Below are positions 50,709-59,334 of a DNA stretch of 64,000 nucleotides, piece by piece. The translations under genes were made by a program, and so were the position numbers. Location: assembly GCF_023101665.1 (NCBI RefSeq), contig NZ_CP082161.1, positions 1,116,001 through 1,180,000 on the forward strand. The letters run 5' to 3'. The notes under the pieces are model-generated. The model did no database searches. It was not told where the DNA came from and was given only the letters and a program-made list of their open reading frames with translations. Numbering within the stretch: position 1 is the stretch's first letter; the number at the start of each line of letters is the position of its first letter. This DNA comes from Bradyrhizobium sp. 195 (lineage in GTDB: Bacteria > Pseudomonadota > Alphaproteobacteria > Rhizobiales > Xanthobacteraceae).

Positions 50709-51512
50709 ATGGCGGTGGAATGGACGGTTACGATCGAGGGCCGGAACGAATTTGGTGAAACATGCCGGAAGGAGGTCCGCATAGACAAGAGCTGGGAGAG
50801 CCTATTCGACGGCGACATCGGCTTGTCGATCGGCGATAGCAAAAAGATCATGGCAGCGCTGCAGAACGCGGTCGTGAATCATGAGGCGGAGATGTATGCC
50901 CTTCTTCGCCGGTTTTGCCCGGACTGCCATACGTTCCGACCGGCAAGCGGCTCGACGACCAGGTCATGCAGGAAACTGGCGTGCGAGGTCCCAAACGGAT
51001 GACCGATGCCAGCTTGAGATGCAGCTTCCCGGAGATCGGCGCAAAGGATTCGTCATCAGCATTGATACGGCGCACGTTCGTAGCGCTGATCAACATTCGG
51101 CGCGAAATTTCGAGCTCGTCGTGGCCAGATGCGGCCGCGGGGGACGGGGAGAAAGGGGCGGTCGCTATTTCGTCACCGGCAGCACCGACCAGCAGGCAAT
51201 CCGCGATCGTGCTCTTCACTCTCTCCAGGAAGTCGGATATCGCGACTTTGGGGATGTGACGGTGATCTCGGACGGGGCCGAAATCATAAAGCGGCTGCCC
51301 CGCGCCATGCTGAAACCAACGACCCACATCATCGACTGGTTTCATATTGCCATGAAGATCCAGCCCCATGCAGCAGATCGCCGATCACATCGTACGATCC
51401 CGATCAGGCGCCTTTGAAGCGCTTCCAACCATCGACAGGGACATCAGAGCCGTGAAGTGGCGTCTGTGGCATGGGCGGGTCGGGCGCGCGATCCGCGACC
51501 TGGAGCAACTTC
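50709..51512 (+). pseudogene. ISKra4-type transposase, frameshifted and interrupted
   Basis: Three frame segments form one ISKra4-family transposase: MAVEWTVTIEGRNEFGETCR with SWESLFDGDIGLSIGDSKKI from 50709, then GFVISIDTAHVRSADQHSAR with VISDGAEIIKRLPRAM and HIIDWFHIAMKIQ up to about 51400, then QQIADHIVRSRSGAFE and RDIRAVKWRLWHGRVGRAIR after another shift. The match ends near 51512, where an IS481-like element begins. Most of the order is conserved but the gene cannot be translated. Confidence 0.7.
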
Positions 51513-51574
51513 TAGGTGTCTGGTCCCGGCGTGTGGGGGAATCAGCCAAACTATCCCTTCATTCTGGGAGGGTT

Positions 51575-52594
51575 ATGGGACAGATACTCCATGGCAGCGC
51601 CACGACTACGCACGCCATCCGAGCGGCAATACAGCGATCGAAGGCTCCGCTCAAAGAATTAGCCGCGCAGTACGGCCTGAATCAGAAGACGGTTGCCAAG
51701 TGGCGTAAGCGGACCTTTGTCCACGACGCGCCAATGGGCCCGAAGACCGCGCGCTCGACCATATTGACGGCCGAGCAGGAGGCGACGGTCGTCGCCTTCC
51801 GCAGGCACACACTATTGCCCCTTGATGACTGCCTCTATGCCCTGCAGGCGACGATACCGCACCTGACGCGGTCATCCTTGCATCGGTGCCTACAGCGCCA
51901 TGGGATCAGCCGCCTACCGGAGGTCGCTGGCGACAAGCCAGCCAAACAGCCGTTCAAGGCCTATCCCATCGGATACTTTCACATCGACATCGCCGAGGTC
52001 CGTACCGAAGAGGGGAAGCTCTACCTCTTCGTGGGCGTGGACCGAACCTCGAAGTACGCGTTCGCTCGATTGACGAAGACGGCAACCACCGCCACCGCCA
52101 GGGCCTTCCTCGACGAACTGGTGGAAGCTGTCCCCTACAAAATCCACACCGTACTCACAGACAATGGCATCCAGTTCGCTGACTTGCCCAAGAACCGGAG
52201 CGGGCCAACCGCCCGTTGGCGCAGCCATCCCTTCGATCGGACCTGTCGAGATCATGGCATCGAGCATCGGCTCACCAAGCCCAGCCATCCTTGGACGAAC
52301 GGTCAGGTCGAACGGATGAACCGAACGCTGAAGGAGGCGACTATCCGGCGATACCACTACGAGACCCACCGCCAGCTCCAGGATCACCTCGCTGCCTTCC
52401 TGGACGGCTACAACTTCGCCAAGCGGCTAAAGACCCTACGTGGCCTTACACCCTACGAAGCCATCTGCACGGCCTGGGCAAAAGAGCCGGACCGCTTCCG
52501 GCTCGATCCACTCCACTTGACCTCGGGACTGAACACCTGGGACAGCTTCGGTTGCGGCATTCTGCATAGCTTCGCTTCGTTCTCACAACATTGA
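51575..52594 (+). CDS. IS481-type transposase
   Basis: A 339-aa DDE transposase that appears intact. The N-terminal helix-turn-helix (HAIRAAIQRSKAPLKELAAQ) covers about residues 12-60. The catalytic residues are in YFHIDIAEV, VLTDNGIQFAD and NGQVERMNRTLKEA. It starts at the ATG at 51575 after GGGAGG. The last 20 or so residues (WDSFGCGILHSFASFSQH) go beyond the usual end, so the frame may run past the element's right end. The element sits inside the ISKra4-type transposase. Confidence 0.85.
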   Translation: MGQILHGSATTTHAIRAAIQRSKAPLKELAAQYGLNQKTVAKWRKRTFVHDAPMGPKTARSTILTAEQEATVVAFRRHTLLPLDDCLYALQATIPHLTRSSLHRCLQRHGISRLPEVAGDKPAKQPFKAYPIGYFHIDIAEVRTEEGKLYLFVGVDRTSKYAFARLTKTATTATARAFLDELVEAVPYKIHTVLTDNGIQFADLPKNRSGPTARWRSHPFDRTCRDHGIEHRLTKPSHPWTNGQVERMNRTLKEATIRRYHYETHRQLQDHLAAFLDGYNFAKRLKTLRGLTPYEAICTAWAKEPDRFRLDPLHLTSGLNTWDSFGCGILHSFASFSQH

Positions 52595-53104
52595 GGACGT
52601 GCGGCCAACTCTGCTCAGCTATCGCTTGGCCTGGCTCGCTGGGTTCTCTCGAACGATGCAACCTGCGCGTTACTCGATCCCCGGGTCGGTTTCCATGGTC
52701 CATGGGCGCAGCTCGTCGACAACTGTCGGCTGGCGAGCATCGACGCGCGACATCTCTGCGCCATGCAGGCTGGCAAAGGCCTGGCGCACAGCGCGAAAGC
52801 CGATCCATACATCGTCGATCCGCCCTCTGAAATGTGACCGCGATCGTGAACCGATGAGCATTGGAATGTCCGGATCCCCATGGATGCAGTCAGCCGGACG
52901 GTCACGGCCAACCGCCCCTCGGTGCAATTGACGACAGTGCTCTTGGCCAACACACGACTAGCAGAGTGGCCGTGTGATCTCCCGAAAGGTAGGCCGATTA
53001 GTCCATCACCAGGGTTTGTCAGAGCCAGTTCCGGCGAAGCGGGTGCAGTGACTCTCTCCGGCATACTCGTCGAGCTGGCGAGAGAGAGGGTCTGAGGCGA
53101 TGCC
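52595..53104. other. Intergenic; possible LamG-domain fragment
   Basis: No intact gene. On the minus strand around 52800-52900 the reading SHFRGRIDDVWIGFRAV resembles the end of a LamG/concanavalin-like domain, but frames break on both sides. No promoter pattern found. Confidence 0.35.
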
Positions 53105-53695
53105 TCAGACGGGGCGATTTTCGCTTCTGTTCTTCACCGGCTCCATTTTGGCCAGGCCGTCCGCGTATGAAATTTCCGTGTATGATCCACCGATGTCCTT
53201 GGCCGCGTCGAGCAAGTAGTCGAGCCTACCGGCCGTACCGAGCTTCTTGATGTCATTCTTGTCGACGCCGGCGAGGTCCATCATCTCCTTCCACACAGTT
53301 GATTCGTCGCAAGGCAGAATGCGGAAGGTGATGTCGCCTATCTTGGTGCGGTACTTCGCGAGCAGATCAATGTTGTTGCAGAACATGAAATAGCTGCCTT
53401 CGGGGCTCAGCCTGCCATCCAGAACCTTTGCGGCCTGAGGTAGATAGGCGAAGGAATGCAGATATCCGGCAAGGACTGGGATGGTCGGTTCGCCTTCCTG
53501 CGCGATTGCAAGAACTTGTTCGATGGAATAGTCCGGCGGTCGTTTTTCGTCGGCGAGCTGGGCTTGGAACTTCAGCGCGATGTCGCCCCGAAATCCAAAC
53601 CGCCCCGACTTCGTTGTCTCGGTCTTAAGCACCGCATTCAGCAACCGCCCCTCCTTGTCCAACTGGCCAAGAGCGGTGTTGTCGATCGACGTCAT
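53105..53695 (-). CDS. Protein of unknown function, divergent from iscA under a shared NifA site
   Basis: A 196-aa soluble protein from the ATG at 53695, which has GAGGAG six bases upstream. The sequence has segments such as GRLLNAVLKTETTKSGRFGF and VLAIAQEGEPTIPVLAGYLH, then GGSYTEISYADGLAKMEP near the end. No signal peptide or membrane segment is seen and I recognise no family. A sigma-54-type GG-N10-GC sequence lies 64 bases upstream on its strand and a perfect TGT-N10-ACA about 150 bases before the expected start, so nitrogen-fixation control is likely. It deserves attention as a possible new nif-regulated gene. Confidence 0.7.
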   Translation of the reverse strand: MTSIDNTALGQLDKEGRLLNAVLKTETTKSGRFGFRGDIALKFQAQLADEKRPPDYSIEQVLAIAQEGEPTIPVLAGYLHSFAYLPQAAKVLDGRLSPEGSYFMFCNNIDLLAKYRTKIGDITFRILPCDESTVWKEMMDLAGVDKNDIKKLGTAGRLDYLLDAAKDIGGSYTEISYADGLAKMEPVKNRSENRPV

Positions 53696-53758
53696 GGAAG
53701 GCTCCTCATCAATCTGTCGTGTACATGCATCGCCCAATGCGGCGTGTCCGCTAACCTT

Positions 53759-53775
53759 ATGCAAGTTGTTTGCCG
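53759..53775 (-). promoter_or_regulatory. Sigma-54-type promoter for the minus-strand unknown gene
   Basis: Read on the minus strand: CGGCAA-ACAAC-TTGCA. The essential GG and GC are ten bases apart and the -12 half is perfect; the -24 half has two mismatches. Confidence 0.5.
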
Positions 53776-53894
53776 TGCGGCTATGTCTGCAGCGACGCAC
53801 AGCGTAAGCGGCGGCTTGGCGCAATGTGCATGAATACGTGCCGGCACCATCACGAGGTCTCGGCCGGATGAGGTCGGGACGCCGGAAAACCGCC

Positions 53895-53910
53895 TGTCGC
53901 AAAGCCGACA
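53895..53910. promoter_or_regulatory. NifA upstream activator sequence shared by two divergent promoters
   Basis: Perfect TGT-N10-ACA, a palindromic site that works in both directions. It lies about 90 bases from the expected start of the plus-strand promoter and about 150 bases from the minus-strand one. Confidence 0.75.
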
Positions 53911-53967
53911 GGTCGCAAATCGTATGGTCGCCCCTGCAAAACCAATTGATTTCAGCTGCATCTCGAC

Positions 53968-53983
53968 TGGCATGGGATTTGCG
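53968..53983 (+). promoter_or_regulatory. Sigma-54 -24/-12 promoter of the iscA-nifS operon
   Basis: TGGCAT-GGGAT-TTGCG: GG-N10-GC intact, one mismatch in the -24 half. The leader to iscA is about 30 bases. Confidence 0.8.
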
Positions 53984-54021
53984 AATTGTGCCTCGCGACA
54001 GAAACTGAGAGCGAGCCAGAA

Positions 54022-54342
54022 ATGATCAACCTAACGGATAGCGCCATCAACGCACTGAAGGCCGCAATCTCCTCGACAGCCCAGCCGGCAAGCGGTTTGC
54101 GGGTCATGGTCGAAGGCGGCGGTTGCCAAGGGTTCACATACAAAATGGGTCTTGCTCATGAGCCGGTCTCCGATGAGCCCGTGTTCGAGCAAGACGGGAT
54201 CAAAGTCTTCGTCGACAAGGCGAGCCGGGCGCATCTCAACGGCACCACGATCGATTTCGTGGTGTCGCTCGAAGGATCAGGGTTCCGCTTCGATAACCCA
54301 AATGCCAAATCGAGCTGTTCCTGCGGCAAATCGTTCAGCTGA
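54022..54342 (+). CDS. Iron-sulfur assembly protein IscA/HesB-like
   Basis: A 106-aa A-type Fe-S carrier. The three conserved cysteines are visible in EGGGCQGFTY and in SCSCGKSFS at the end. INLTDSAINALKAAI is the usual start of this family. It would carry clusters or iron to nitrogenase components. First gene of the operon iscA - nifU-like - nifS - nifT, directly under a sigma-54 promoter and NifA site. Confidence 0.93.
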   Translation: MINLTDSAINALKAAISSTAQPASGLRVMVEGGGCQGFTYKMGLAHEPVSDEPVFEQDGIKVFVDKASRAHLNGTTIDFVVSLEGSGFRFDNPNAKSSCSCGKSFS

Positions 54343-54381
54343 GCCGCCTTCGGACCATTCGCAATGGAAGGAGCATCGAAC

Positions 54382-54675
54382 ATGAGCCTGAAGGCTGAAC
54401 GAACGAAGCAGTCTTCGACTGCAGAGCCTTCCGATCGCGAGCGGATTGTCCGCGCCGTGCTCGATGAGATTCGGCCAAGCCTCAGGCGTGATCGTGGGGA
54501 TTGTGAGCTCGTCGAAATCGAAGCCAACAAGATCATGGTCAGGCTCACCGGCGCCTGCACGTTATGCAAGCTTGCGGGAACGACGCTCGCGGCCATTCAA
54601 GCGCGCCTGATCGAGCGGCTCGGCGAGTTCGTCCGCCTGATCCCGCTCCCCGGAGCTGCCAAAGTGGGGCCTTAA
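54382..54675 (+). CDS. NifU C-terminal domain (Nfu-type) scaffold protein
   Basis: A 97-aa protein with the Nfu domain found at the C-terminus of NifU. The CxxC pair is in GACTLCKLAGTTLAAIQ, and RIVRAVLDEIRPSLRRDRGD is the typical start of the domain. It holds a [4Fe-4S] cluster between two protomers and passes it to client proteins. The full NifU N-terminal domains are absent, so with NifS it provides a minimal assembly pair. Start chosen at 54382 behind GGAG. It ends right where nifS starts. Confidence 0.9.
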   Translation: MSLKAERTKQSSTAEPSDRERIVRAVLDEIRPSLRRDRGDCELVEIEANKIMVRLTGACTLCKLAGTTLAAIQARLIERLGEFVRLIPLPGAAKVGP

Positions 54676-55893
54676 GTGCAGAGCGGACAGTCCGTGCGGC
54701 CGATCTACCTGGATAACAACGCGACGACCCGTGCACATCCTTTGGTGGTCGCGGCAATGCTGCCGTTCTTCTCTGGGCAATTCGGCAATGCGTCGTCCGC
54801 GCATGCATTCGGCATTGAGGTTGCGCCCGCATTGAAACAGGCGCGCCGGAAGCTGCAGGCCCTCGTTGGCGCGGCATTCGATCACGAGATCGTCTTCACG
54901 TCGGGCGCGACTGAATCCGACAACACAGCGATCCTGTCCGCGCTCGCAGTGCAGGAGGGGCGCGACGAAATCGTCACAACGGCCGTTGAGCATCCAGCCG
55001 TGCTGTCCCTTGCCGAGGAGCTGGGCCGACGAGGAATCAAGACCCATGTCATTCCGGTCGACGCAAGCGGCCGATTGAACATCGAGGCTTATCGCAACGC
55101 ATTGTCGAGGCGCACGTCAATCGCCTCGGTCATGTGGGCCAATAATGAGACCGGTACGATCTTTCCGGTGAAATCCCTCGCCAAGATGGCGCGCTCAGTC
55201 GGCGCGCTCTTTCACACCGACGCGGTCCAGGCGGTCGGGCGGATTCCGATTGACCTGAAGACTACGGACATCGACATGCTGTCGCTCTCCGGCCATAAGC
55301 TCCATGGTCCGAAGGGGATCGGCGCGCTGTATGTGCGCAAGGAAATCAAGTTCCGACCGCTGATCTTCGGCGGCGCACAGGAGCGGCATCGCCGCGCTGG
55401 CACCCAAAACGTTCCGGGCATTATTGGGCTCGGCAAGGCGGCGGAACTCGCTGCGGCACACCTCATACAAGAGCAGATGCAGATTGGCGTCCTTCGCGAC
55501 CGGCTGGAGCAAGGCATTCTCGCTCTCGGCTGTTGCATCGTGCTTGGTCATATCAAGAACCGCTTGCCAAATACGTCTAACATTGCATTCGAGCATCTCG
55601 AAGCAGAGGCCATCGTCGACCACCTGAACCGCAACGGAATTGCCGTCTCACTCGGTTCAGCCTGCGCGTCCGGCTCGATGGAGCCGTCCCATGTCCTGCG
55701 CGCGATGAGAGTACCACCGGCCTTTTTGCGCGGTGCGGTTCGCTTCTCGCTGTCGCGCGAAACCGCGCGGGATGAGATCGATCGTGTCCTGCAAGTCCTG
55801 GCGGACATCAATGCCAAACAGAGAACCTTGTGGCGTGCGTGTCAGGAGCGCGCGCGCGCGGGCGAGAGATCACAACTTGCGGAGCTCCTATGA
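54676..55893 (+). CDS. nifS: Cysteine desulfurase
   Basis: PLP-dependent cysteine desulfurase, 405 aa, releasing sulfur from cysteine for Fe-S cluster assembly of nitrogenase. It begins with GTG immediately after the stop of the Nfu-type gene. Motifs: IYLDNNATTRAHP at the N-terminus, TSGATESDN, the pyridoxal lysine in SGHKLHGPKG, and the catalytic cysteine loop LGSACASGS near residue 325. The C-terminus overlaps nifT (ATGA). Confidence 0.96.
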   Translation: MQSGQSVRPIYLDNNATTRAHPLVVAAMLPFFSGQFGNASSAHAFGIEVAPALKQARRKLQALVGAAFDHEIVFTSGATESDNTAILSALAVQEGRDEIVTTAVEHPAVLSLAEELGRRGIKTHVIPVDASGRLNIEAYRNALSRRTSIASVMWANNETGTIFPVKSLAKMARSVGALFHTDAVQAVGRIPIDLKTTDIDMLSLSGHKLHGPKGIGALYVRKEIKFRPLIFGGAQERHRRAGTQNVPGIIGLGKAAELAAAHLIQEQMQIGVLRDRLEQGILALGCCIVLGHIKNRLPNTSNIAFEHLEAEAIVDHLNRNGIAVSLGSACASGSMEPSHVLRAMRVPPAFLRGAVRFSLSRETARDEIDRVLQVLADINAKQRTLWRACQERARAGERSQLAELL

Positions 55894-56111
55894 AGGTCAT
55901 GATTCGCCGTTCGCCCGAGACGGGGCTTTCGATTTATGTGCCCAAGAAGGATCTTGAGGAGTCGATTGTCGAATGTGAGCACGAGACGCTGTGGGGTGGT
56001 TGGATTAGAATCGCGAACGGCTGGGTGCTCGACCTACCCGCGATGGCGAGTGACACCATCCTTCCAATCACTATCAACGCCAAGAAGCGCGGCGGCGAAG
56101 CAACCGAATGA
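55890..56111 (+). CDS. nifT: NifT/FixU
   Basis: A 73-aa NifT family protein (KVMIRRSPETGLSIYVPKKD, then LEESIVECE and WGGWIRIANGWVLDLP). Its exact function is unknown; it is nearly always in nif clusters and is not essential where tested. It overlaps nifS and the next small frame by four bases each, so the three are coupled. Confidence 0.93.
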   Translation: MKVMIRRSPETGLSIYVPKKDLEESIVECEHETLWGGWIRIANGWVLDLPAMASDTILPITINAKKRGGEATE

Positions 56112-56320
56112 TGAATGCTGCGACTCCACAGAACCTCGCCAAACCAGCGGATGCGGAAGCTATTCTTGGCGGAGCGGTCCGGCCTCTGCGGGGAAGGCCA
56201 CATCATTCCCTGGCTTTGGCTTGGCGTGATCGAAGGTTCCAGCCGAGTGTGCCGATGACTCCGGAAGCGCTCGAAGCGTTCTTGGAGACGCACGGTGCCA
56301 AACGCAATATTTCGGCCTAG
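56108..56320 (+). CDS. Small protein coupled to nifT, unknown function
   Basis: A 70-aa frame whose ATG overlaps the nifT stop (ATGA). The C-terminal part reads SVPMTPEALEAFLETHGAKR, a helix-like end; the N-terminal part has ADAEAILGGAVRPLRGRPHH. I do not recognise the family. Tight coupling to nifT supports it as a real gene. Confidence 0.6.
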   Translation: MMNAATPQNLAKPADAEAILGGAVRPLRGRPHHSLALAWRDRRFQPSVPMTPEALEAFLETHGAKRNISA

Positions 56321-56581
56321 GCCAGCACTGAGGCGTTGGGCCAGCGAGATGGCGCTGACGGGAAGGCCCTCGCGAGGGCCCATTGTGCTGACATCGCCAG
56401 CCCGGTCGTTGCATTTCGCACATCTTAACAGCGTCAGGCCAATTGCTGCAACTCCGCAAGATTCAGTTTCGAGAGGATCGAATCTCGCGCCGGGCCAGGT
56501 CGTAGCTTGCAAATCGTGATGCAACGTTCGCGATGCAAATCCTTGAATCAGTCGAACTACGCGTCAAGACTAAGGTTGTAA

Positions 56582-58693
56582 ATGAAGCATGGTCAGACAA
56601 GGAGCGTCGACGACTCGCGAACTGGAAGGCCAACGCCCTCCGCTCCTGACGATGATCCCTATCTATGGTTGGAACAGATCGAAGGCGCGCGGGCGCTGAA
56701 CTTCGTCGAGCGGCAGAATAGCAGAACCCTGGAGGTGTTTGGCGGACCCGCAGCCGAACGAGACAGAGATGCACTGACAGCGATTTACGACCGACCTGAC
56801 AATATCCCCTATGTCAGCCGGCGCGGCGGCTATCTCTACAATCTGTGGAGGGACGCCAATAATCCACGCGGCCTCTGGCGGCGAACCACTCTGGAAGAGT
56901 ATCGCACGCCGAAGCCGTCATGGGACATCCTGCTCGACCTCGATCAACTTGCCGTCAGCGAAGGCAAAGACTGGCTTCTGAACGCCACGGCCGCACCGCC
57001 TGGAAATCACTCGCGATGGATCCTGAGTCTATCGCGCGGCGGAAGCGATGCCGTCACTTTGCGTGAATTCGATTCAGACACGAAGCTCTTCATCCACGAT
57101 GGCTTTATTTTGCCGGAAGCCAAAGGCAGCGGCGTATGGCTCGATCCTGATACGCTGGTGTTGTTAAGCTCCCATGGCGACGGCATGGCCGCGACCACCG
57201 GCTATGCGCGCACGGTGAGGCTGTGGCGGCGTGGTACGCATGTTGACAAAGCGGCAGTGATCTTTGAGACCAAGGCCGCTCATGTGTCAGTCGGTTGCAG
57301 TGTTGACGACACCGTCGTGCCGCCCAGGATCTGGTTCCTCGACGCGACAGACGTCTCCAATTGCGTGGTCTGGCTGGGCGATGAAACGGGCGCCAAGACG
57401 AGGCTCGACTTGCCAAATAACATCTGGATGCGGTCGCATCGCAACTGGCTTGCCCTGAAGCCGCGCGAATCCTGGTCTGTGGCAGGGCAGACCTATGCCG
57501 CGGATACGGTGCTCGTCATCCCGCTGCCGGTATTCCTGGCGGGCAGCCGCCAGTTCGAGATTCTCTTCGAGCCGGACCCGCGCCGTGCGCTGCAGAGCTT
57601 CTTTTGGAGTGCGGGCAAGGTTGTGCTTTGTATTCTCGACGAACTCCGGCCAGTCTTCGAGATCTGCACGCCATCCGATCATGGCTGGAACCGCGAGCAA
57701 TTGGGCGGGCTTCCTGATCTTGGCGTGGTCGACATCTGGTCTCTCGATCGCGATCCGTCCGAGAGCAATGGCGACTTGCTGGCTCACGTCGAGGATCCGC
57801 TCACCCCGCCGTCCCTCATCCTGATGGAGCGGGGCGTTGGCAGTCCCGCCGTGCTGAAGCAGGCGCCGAAGACGTTTGCCGCGGAGCACTGCGTGGTCAC
57901 GCGGCACGAGGCCATCTCGATCGACGGTGAGCGAATTCCCTACCTACAGACCGGCCCCGTCAGACAGACCGGCAACGCGCCGGTCCATCTGAGCGGATAT
58001 GGCGGGTTTGGGATCTCCGTGAAACCGTATTACAATTCCGCGCTCGGTAAGCTTTGGCTTGACTGCGGCGGCACCACGGTTCAGGCAAATTTGCGCGGCG
58101 GCGGTGAGTTCGGCACGCGCTGGCACGACGCCGGCCGGCTGGCCGGCAAGAGATTGTCGCATGACGATTTCGCAGCCGTCGCCGCCGATCTCGTTAAGCG
58201 CGGCGTGACACAGGCCAAGCGGATCGGGGCCGAGAGTGGATCGAACGGCGGCATCCTCATTACCAACATGCTAACGCGATATCCCGGGCTCTTTGGCGCA
58301 CTGTTCTGCACCGTCCCGCTGATCGACATGCGCCGCTACACCAAACTGCTCGCCGGGGCGAACTGGCTCGCCGAATATGGCGATCCCGACAACGCTGAGG
58401 AGTGGGAGTGGCTGAAGACCTATTCTGCCTATCATGCCGCAAGACCCGGGCAGTCCTATCCACCGATCCTGATGGCCGCCAGGCGGCGGGACGATCGCGT
58501 CCATCCCGGACATGCGCGCAAAATGGCAGCGAAGCTGCAGGCGATGGGCTATGAGGCTTATTTCTACGAGCATGCCGCCGGCGGCCACAGCTGTGGCAAG
58601 GACAACAGGGAGCACGCCGGCTTGTTGGTGCTGGGCCTGCGTTTCCTGAAGAGCAGGATCGGCTGGCTGGATACCGAGACGTCAGCGACTTAG
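56582..58693 (+). CDS. Prolyl oligopeptidase family serine peptidase (S9)
   Basis: A 703-aa cytoplasmic peptidase of family S9A, with a seven-bladed propeller (about residues 70-420) and a C-terminal alpha/beta-hydrolase domain. The start DDPYLWLEQIEGARALNFVE is typical. The catalytic serine is in ESGSNGGILI, the aspartate in RRRDDRVHPGHARK and the histidine in AAGGHSCG. It would cut short peptides after proline. It stands between nifT and nifB, a position that is unusual for a housekeeping peptidase; no sigma-54 site directly precedes it. Confidence 0.92.
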   Translation: MKHGQTRSVDDSRTGRPTPSAPDDDPYLWLEQIEGARALNFVERQNSRTLEVFGGPAAERDRDALTAIYDRPDNIPYVSRRGGYLYNLWRDANNPRGLWRRTTLEEYRTPKPSWDILLDLDQLAVSEGKDWLLNATAAPPGNHSRWILSLSRGGSDAVTLREFDSDTKLFIHDGFILPEAKGSGVWLDPDTLVLLSSHGDGMAATTGYARTVRLWRRGTHVDKAAVIFETKAAHVSVGCSVDDTVVPPRIWFLDATDVSNCVVWLGDETGAKTRLDLPNNIWMRSHRNWLALKPRESWSVAGQTYAADTVLVIPLPVFLAGSRQFEILFEPDPRRALQSFFWSAGKVVLCILDELRPVFEICTPSDHGWNREQLGGLPDLGVVDIWSLDRDPSESNGDLLAHVEDPLTPPSLILMERGVGSPAVLKQAPKTFAAEHCVVTRHEAISIDGERIPYLQTGPVRQTGNAPVHLSGYGGFGISVKPYYNSALGKLWLDCGGTTVQANLRGGGEFGTRWHDAGRLAGKRLSHDDFAAVAADLVKRGVTQAKRIGAESGSNGGILITNMLTRYPGLFGALFCTVPLIDMRRYTKLLAGANWLAEYGDPDNAEEWEWLKTYSAYHAARPGQSYPPILMAARRRDDRVHPGHARKMAAKLQAMGYEAYFYEHAAGGHSCGKDNREHAGLLVLGLRFLKSRIGWLDTETSAT

Positions 58694-59155
58694 CGTAGTT
58701 GTTGGACGGCAGCTCGTGCGATGTCGACCGAGGCGGCTGCAGCATTGCGAATCTGATCGGCGTCCACACCCGCACGACCTATTCGAGATGCCAACCAACG
58801 TTTGGAAACACGGTCCAATTCGTGGCCGTCGGGACCCTGGCCACCAGGCGTTTCTCTTCACCTGCCCGACAATGCCTTTGCGGAGTGTCAGGCAGGGGCC
58901 CGCGTGATCTTCCACGACATAGGTCGGTAACGGGGGCTGCTTCTTGTCTGCACCTACGAAGGATCGCCAGTTCAAGTTGTCCTTTCAAAGCTCCGGAACG
59001 TCTTTTGCGGATTGTGCTTTGCATACGCGTCACATTTCGCCGACAAGATCAACTTTCAACGACACCAGCCGCCATGCTCTTTGCCCAAGGGCATAGATGA
59101 TGCAGCGTACCCGCCGTCATAATAGCGCTGCCAGCGCTCTTGTGATCGCAATTTC
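58694..59155. other. Intergenic before nifB
   Basis: No gene supported; frames of up to 133 codons overlap on both strands without motifs. The end of this stretch leads into the NifA site for nifB. Confidence 0.45.
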
Positions 59156-59171
59156 TGTCGGCTTTCCAACA
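59156..59171 (+). promoter_or_regulatory. NifA upstream activator sequence for nifB
   Basis: Perfect TGT-N10-ACA centred about 110 bases before the expected start of the nifB promoter. Confidence 0.8.
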
Positions 59172-59249
59172 TGAATTGATAAAACTGACATTCGAGCAGG
59201 CGTTACCTAACTACTTGAAGCGAACCACAAAATTGATTTGTGGCAGGTA

Positions 59250-59265
59250 TGGCACGCCAGTTGCT
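59250..59265 (+). promoter_or_regulatory. Sigma-54 -24/-12 promoter of nifB
   Basis: TGGCAC-GCCAG-TTGCT matches the consensus exactly. It excludes any nifB start upstream of about 59274, and supports the ATG at 59335. Confidence 0.92.
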
Positions 59266-59334
59266 CTTGGCTTTTCAGAAACGACTCTGGGGATGCTTGC
59301 TGGAAGGATTCGGCTTGCGAAGAGAATTGGAAAA

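Noticed and set aside
52670..52927. LamG-like gene on the minus strand
   Set aside because: Only a short stretch (GRIDDVWIGFRAV) looks like the domain; the surrounding frame is not protein-like and has no start or stop consistent with a gene.
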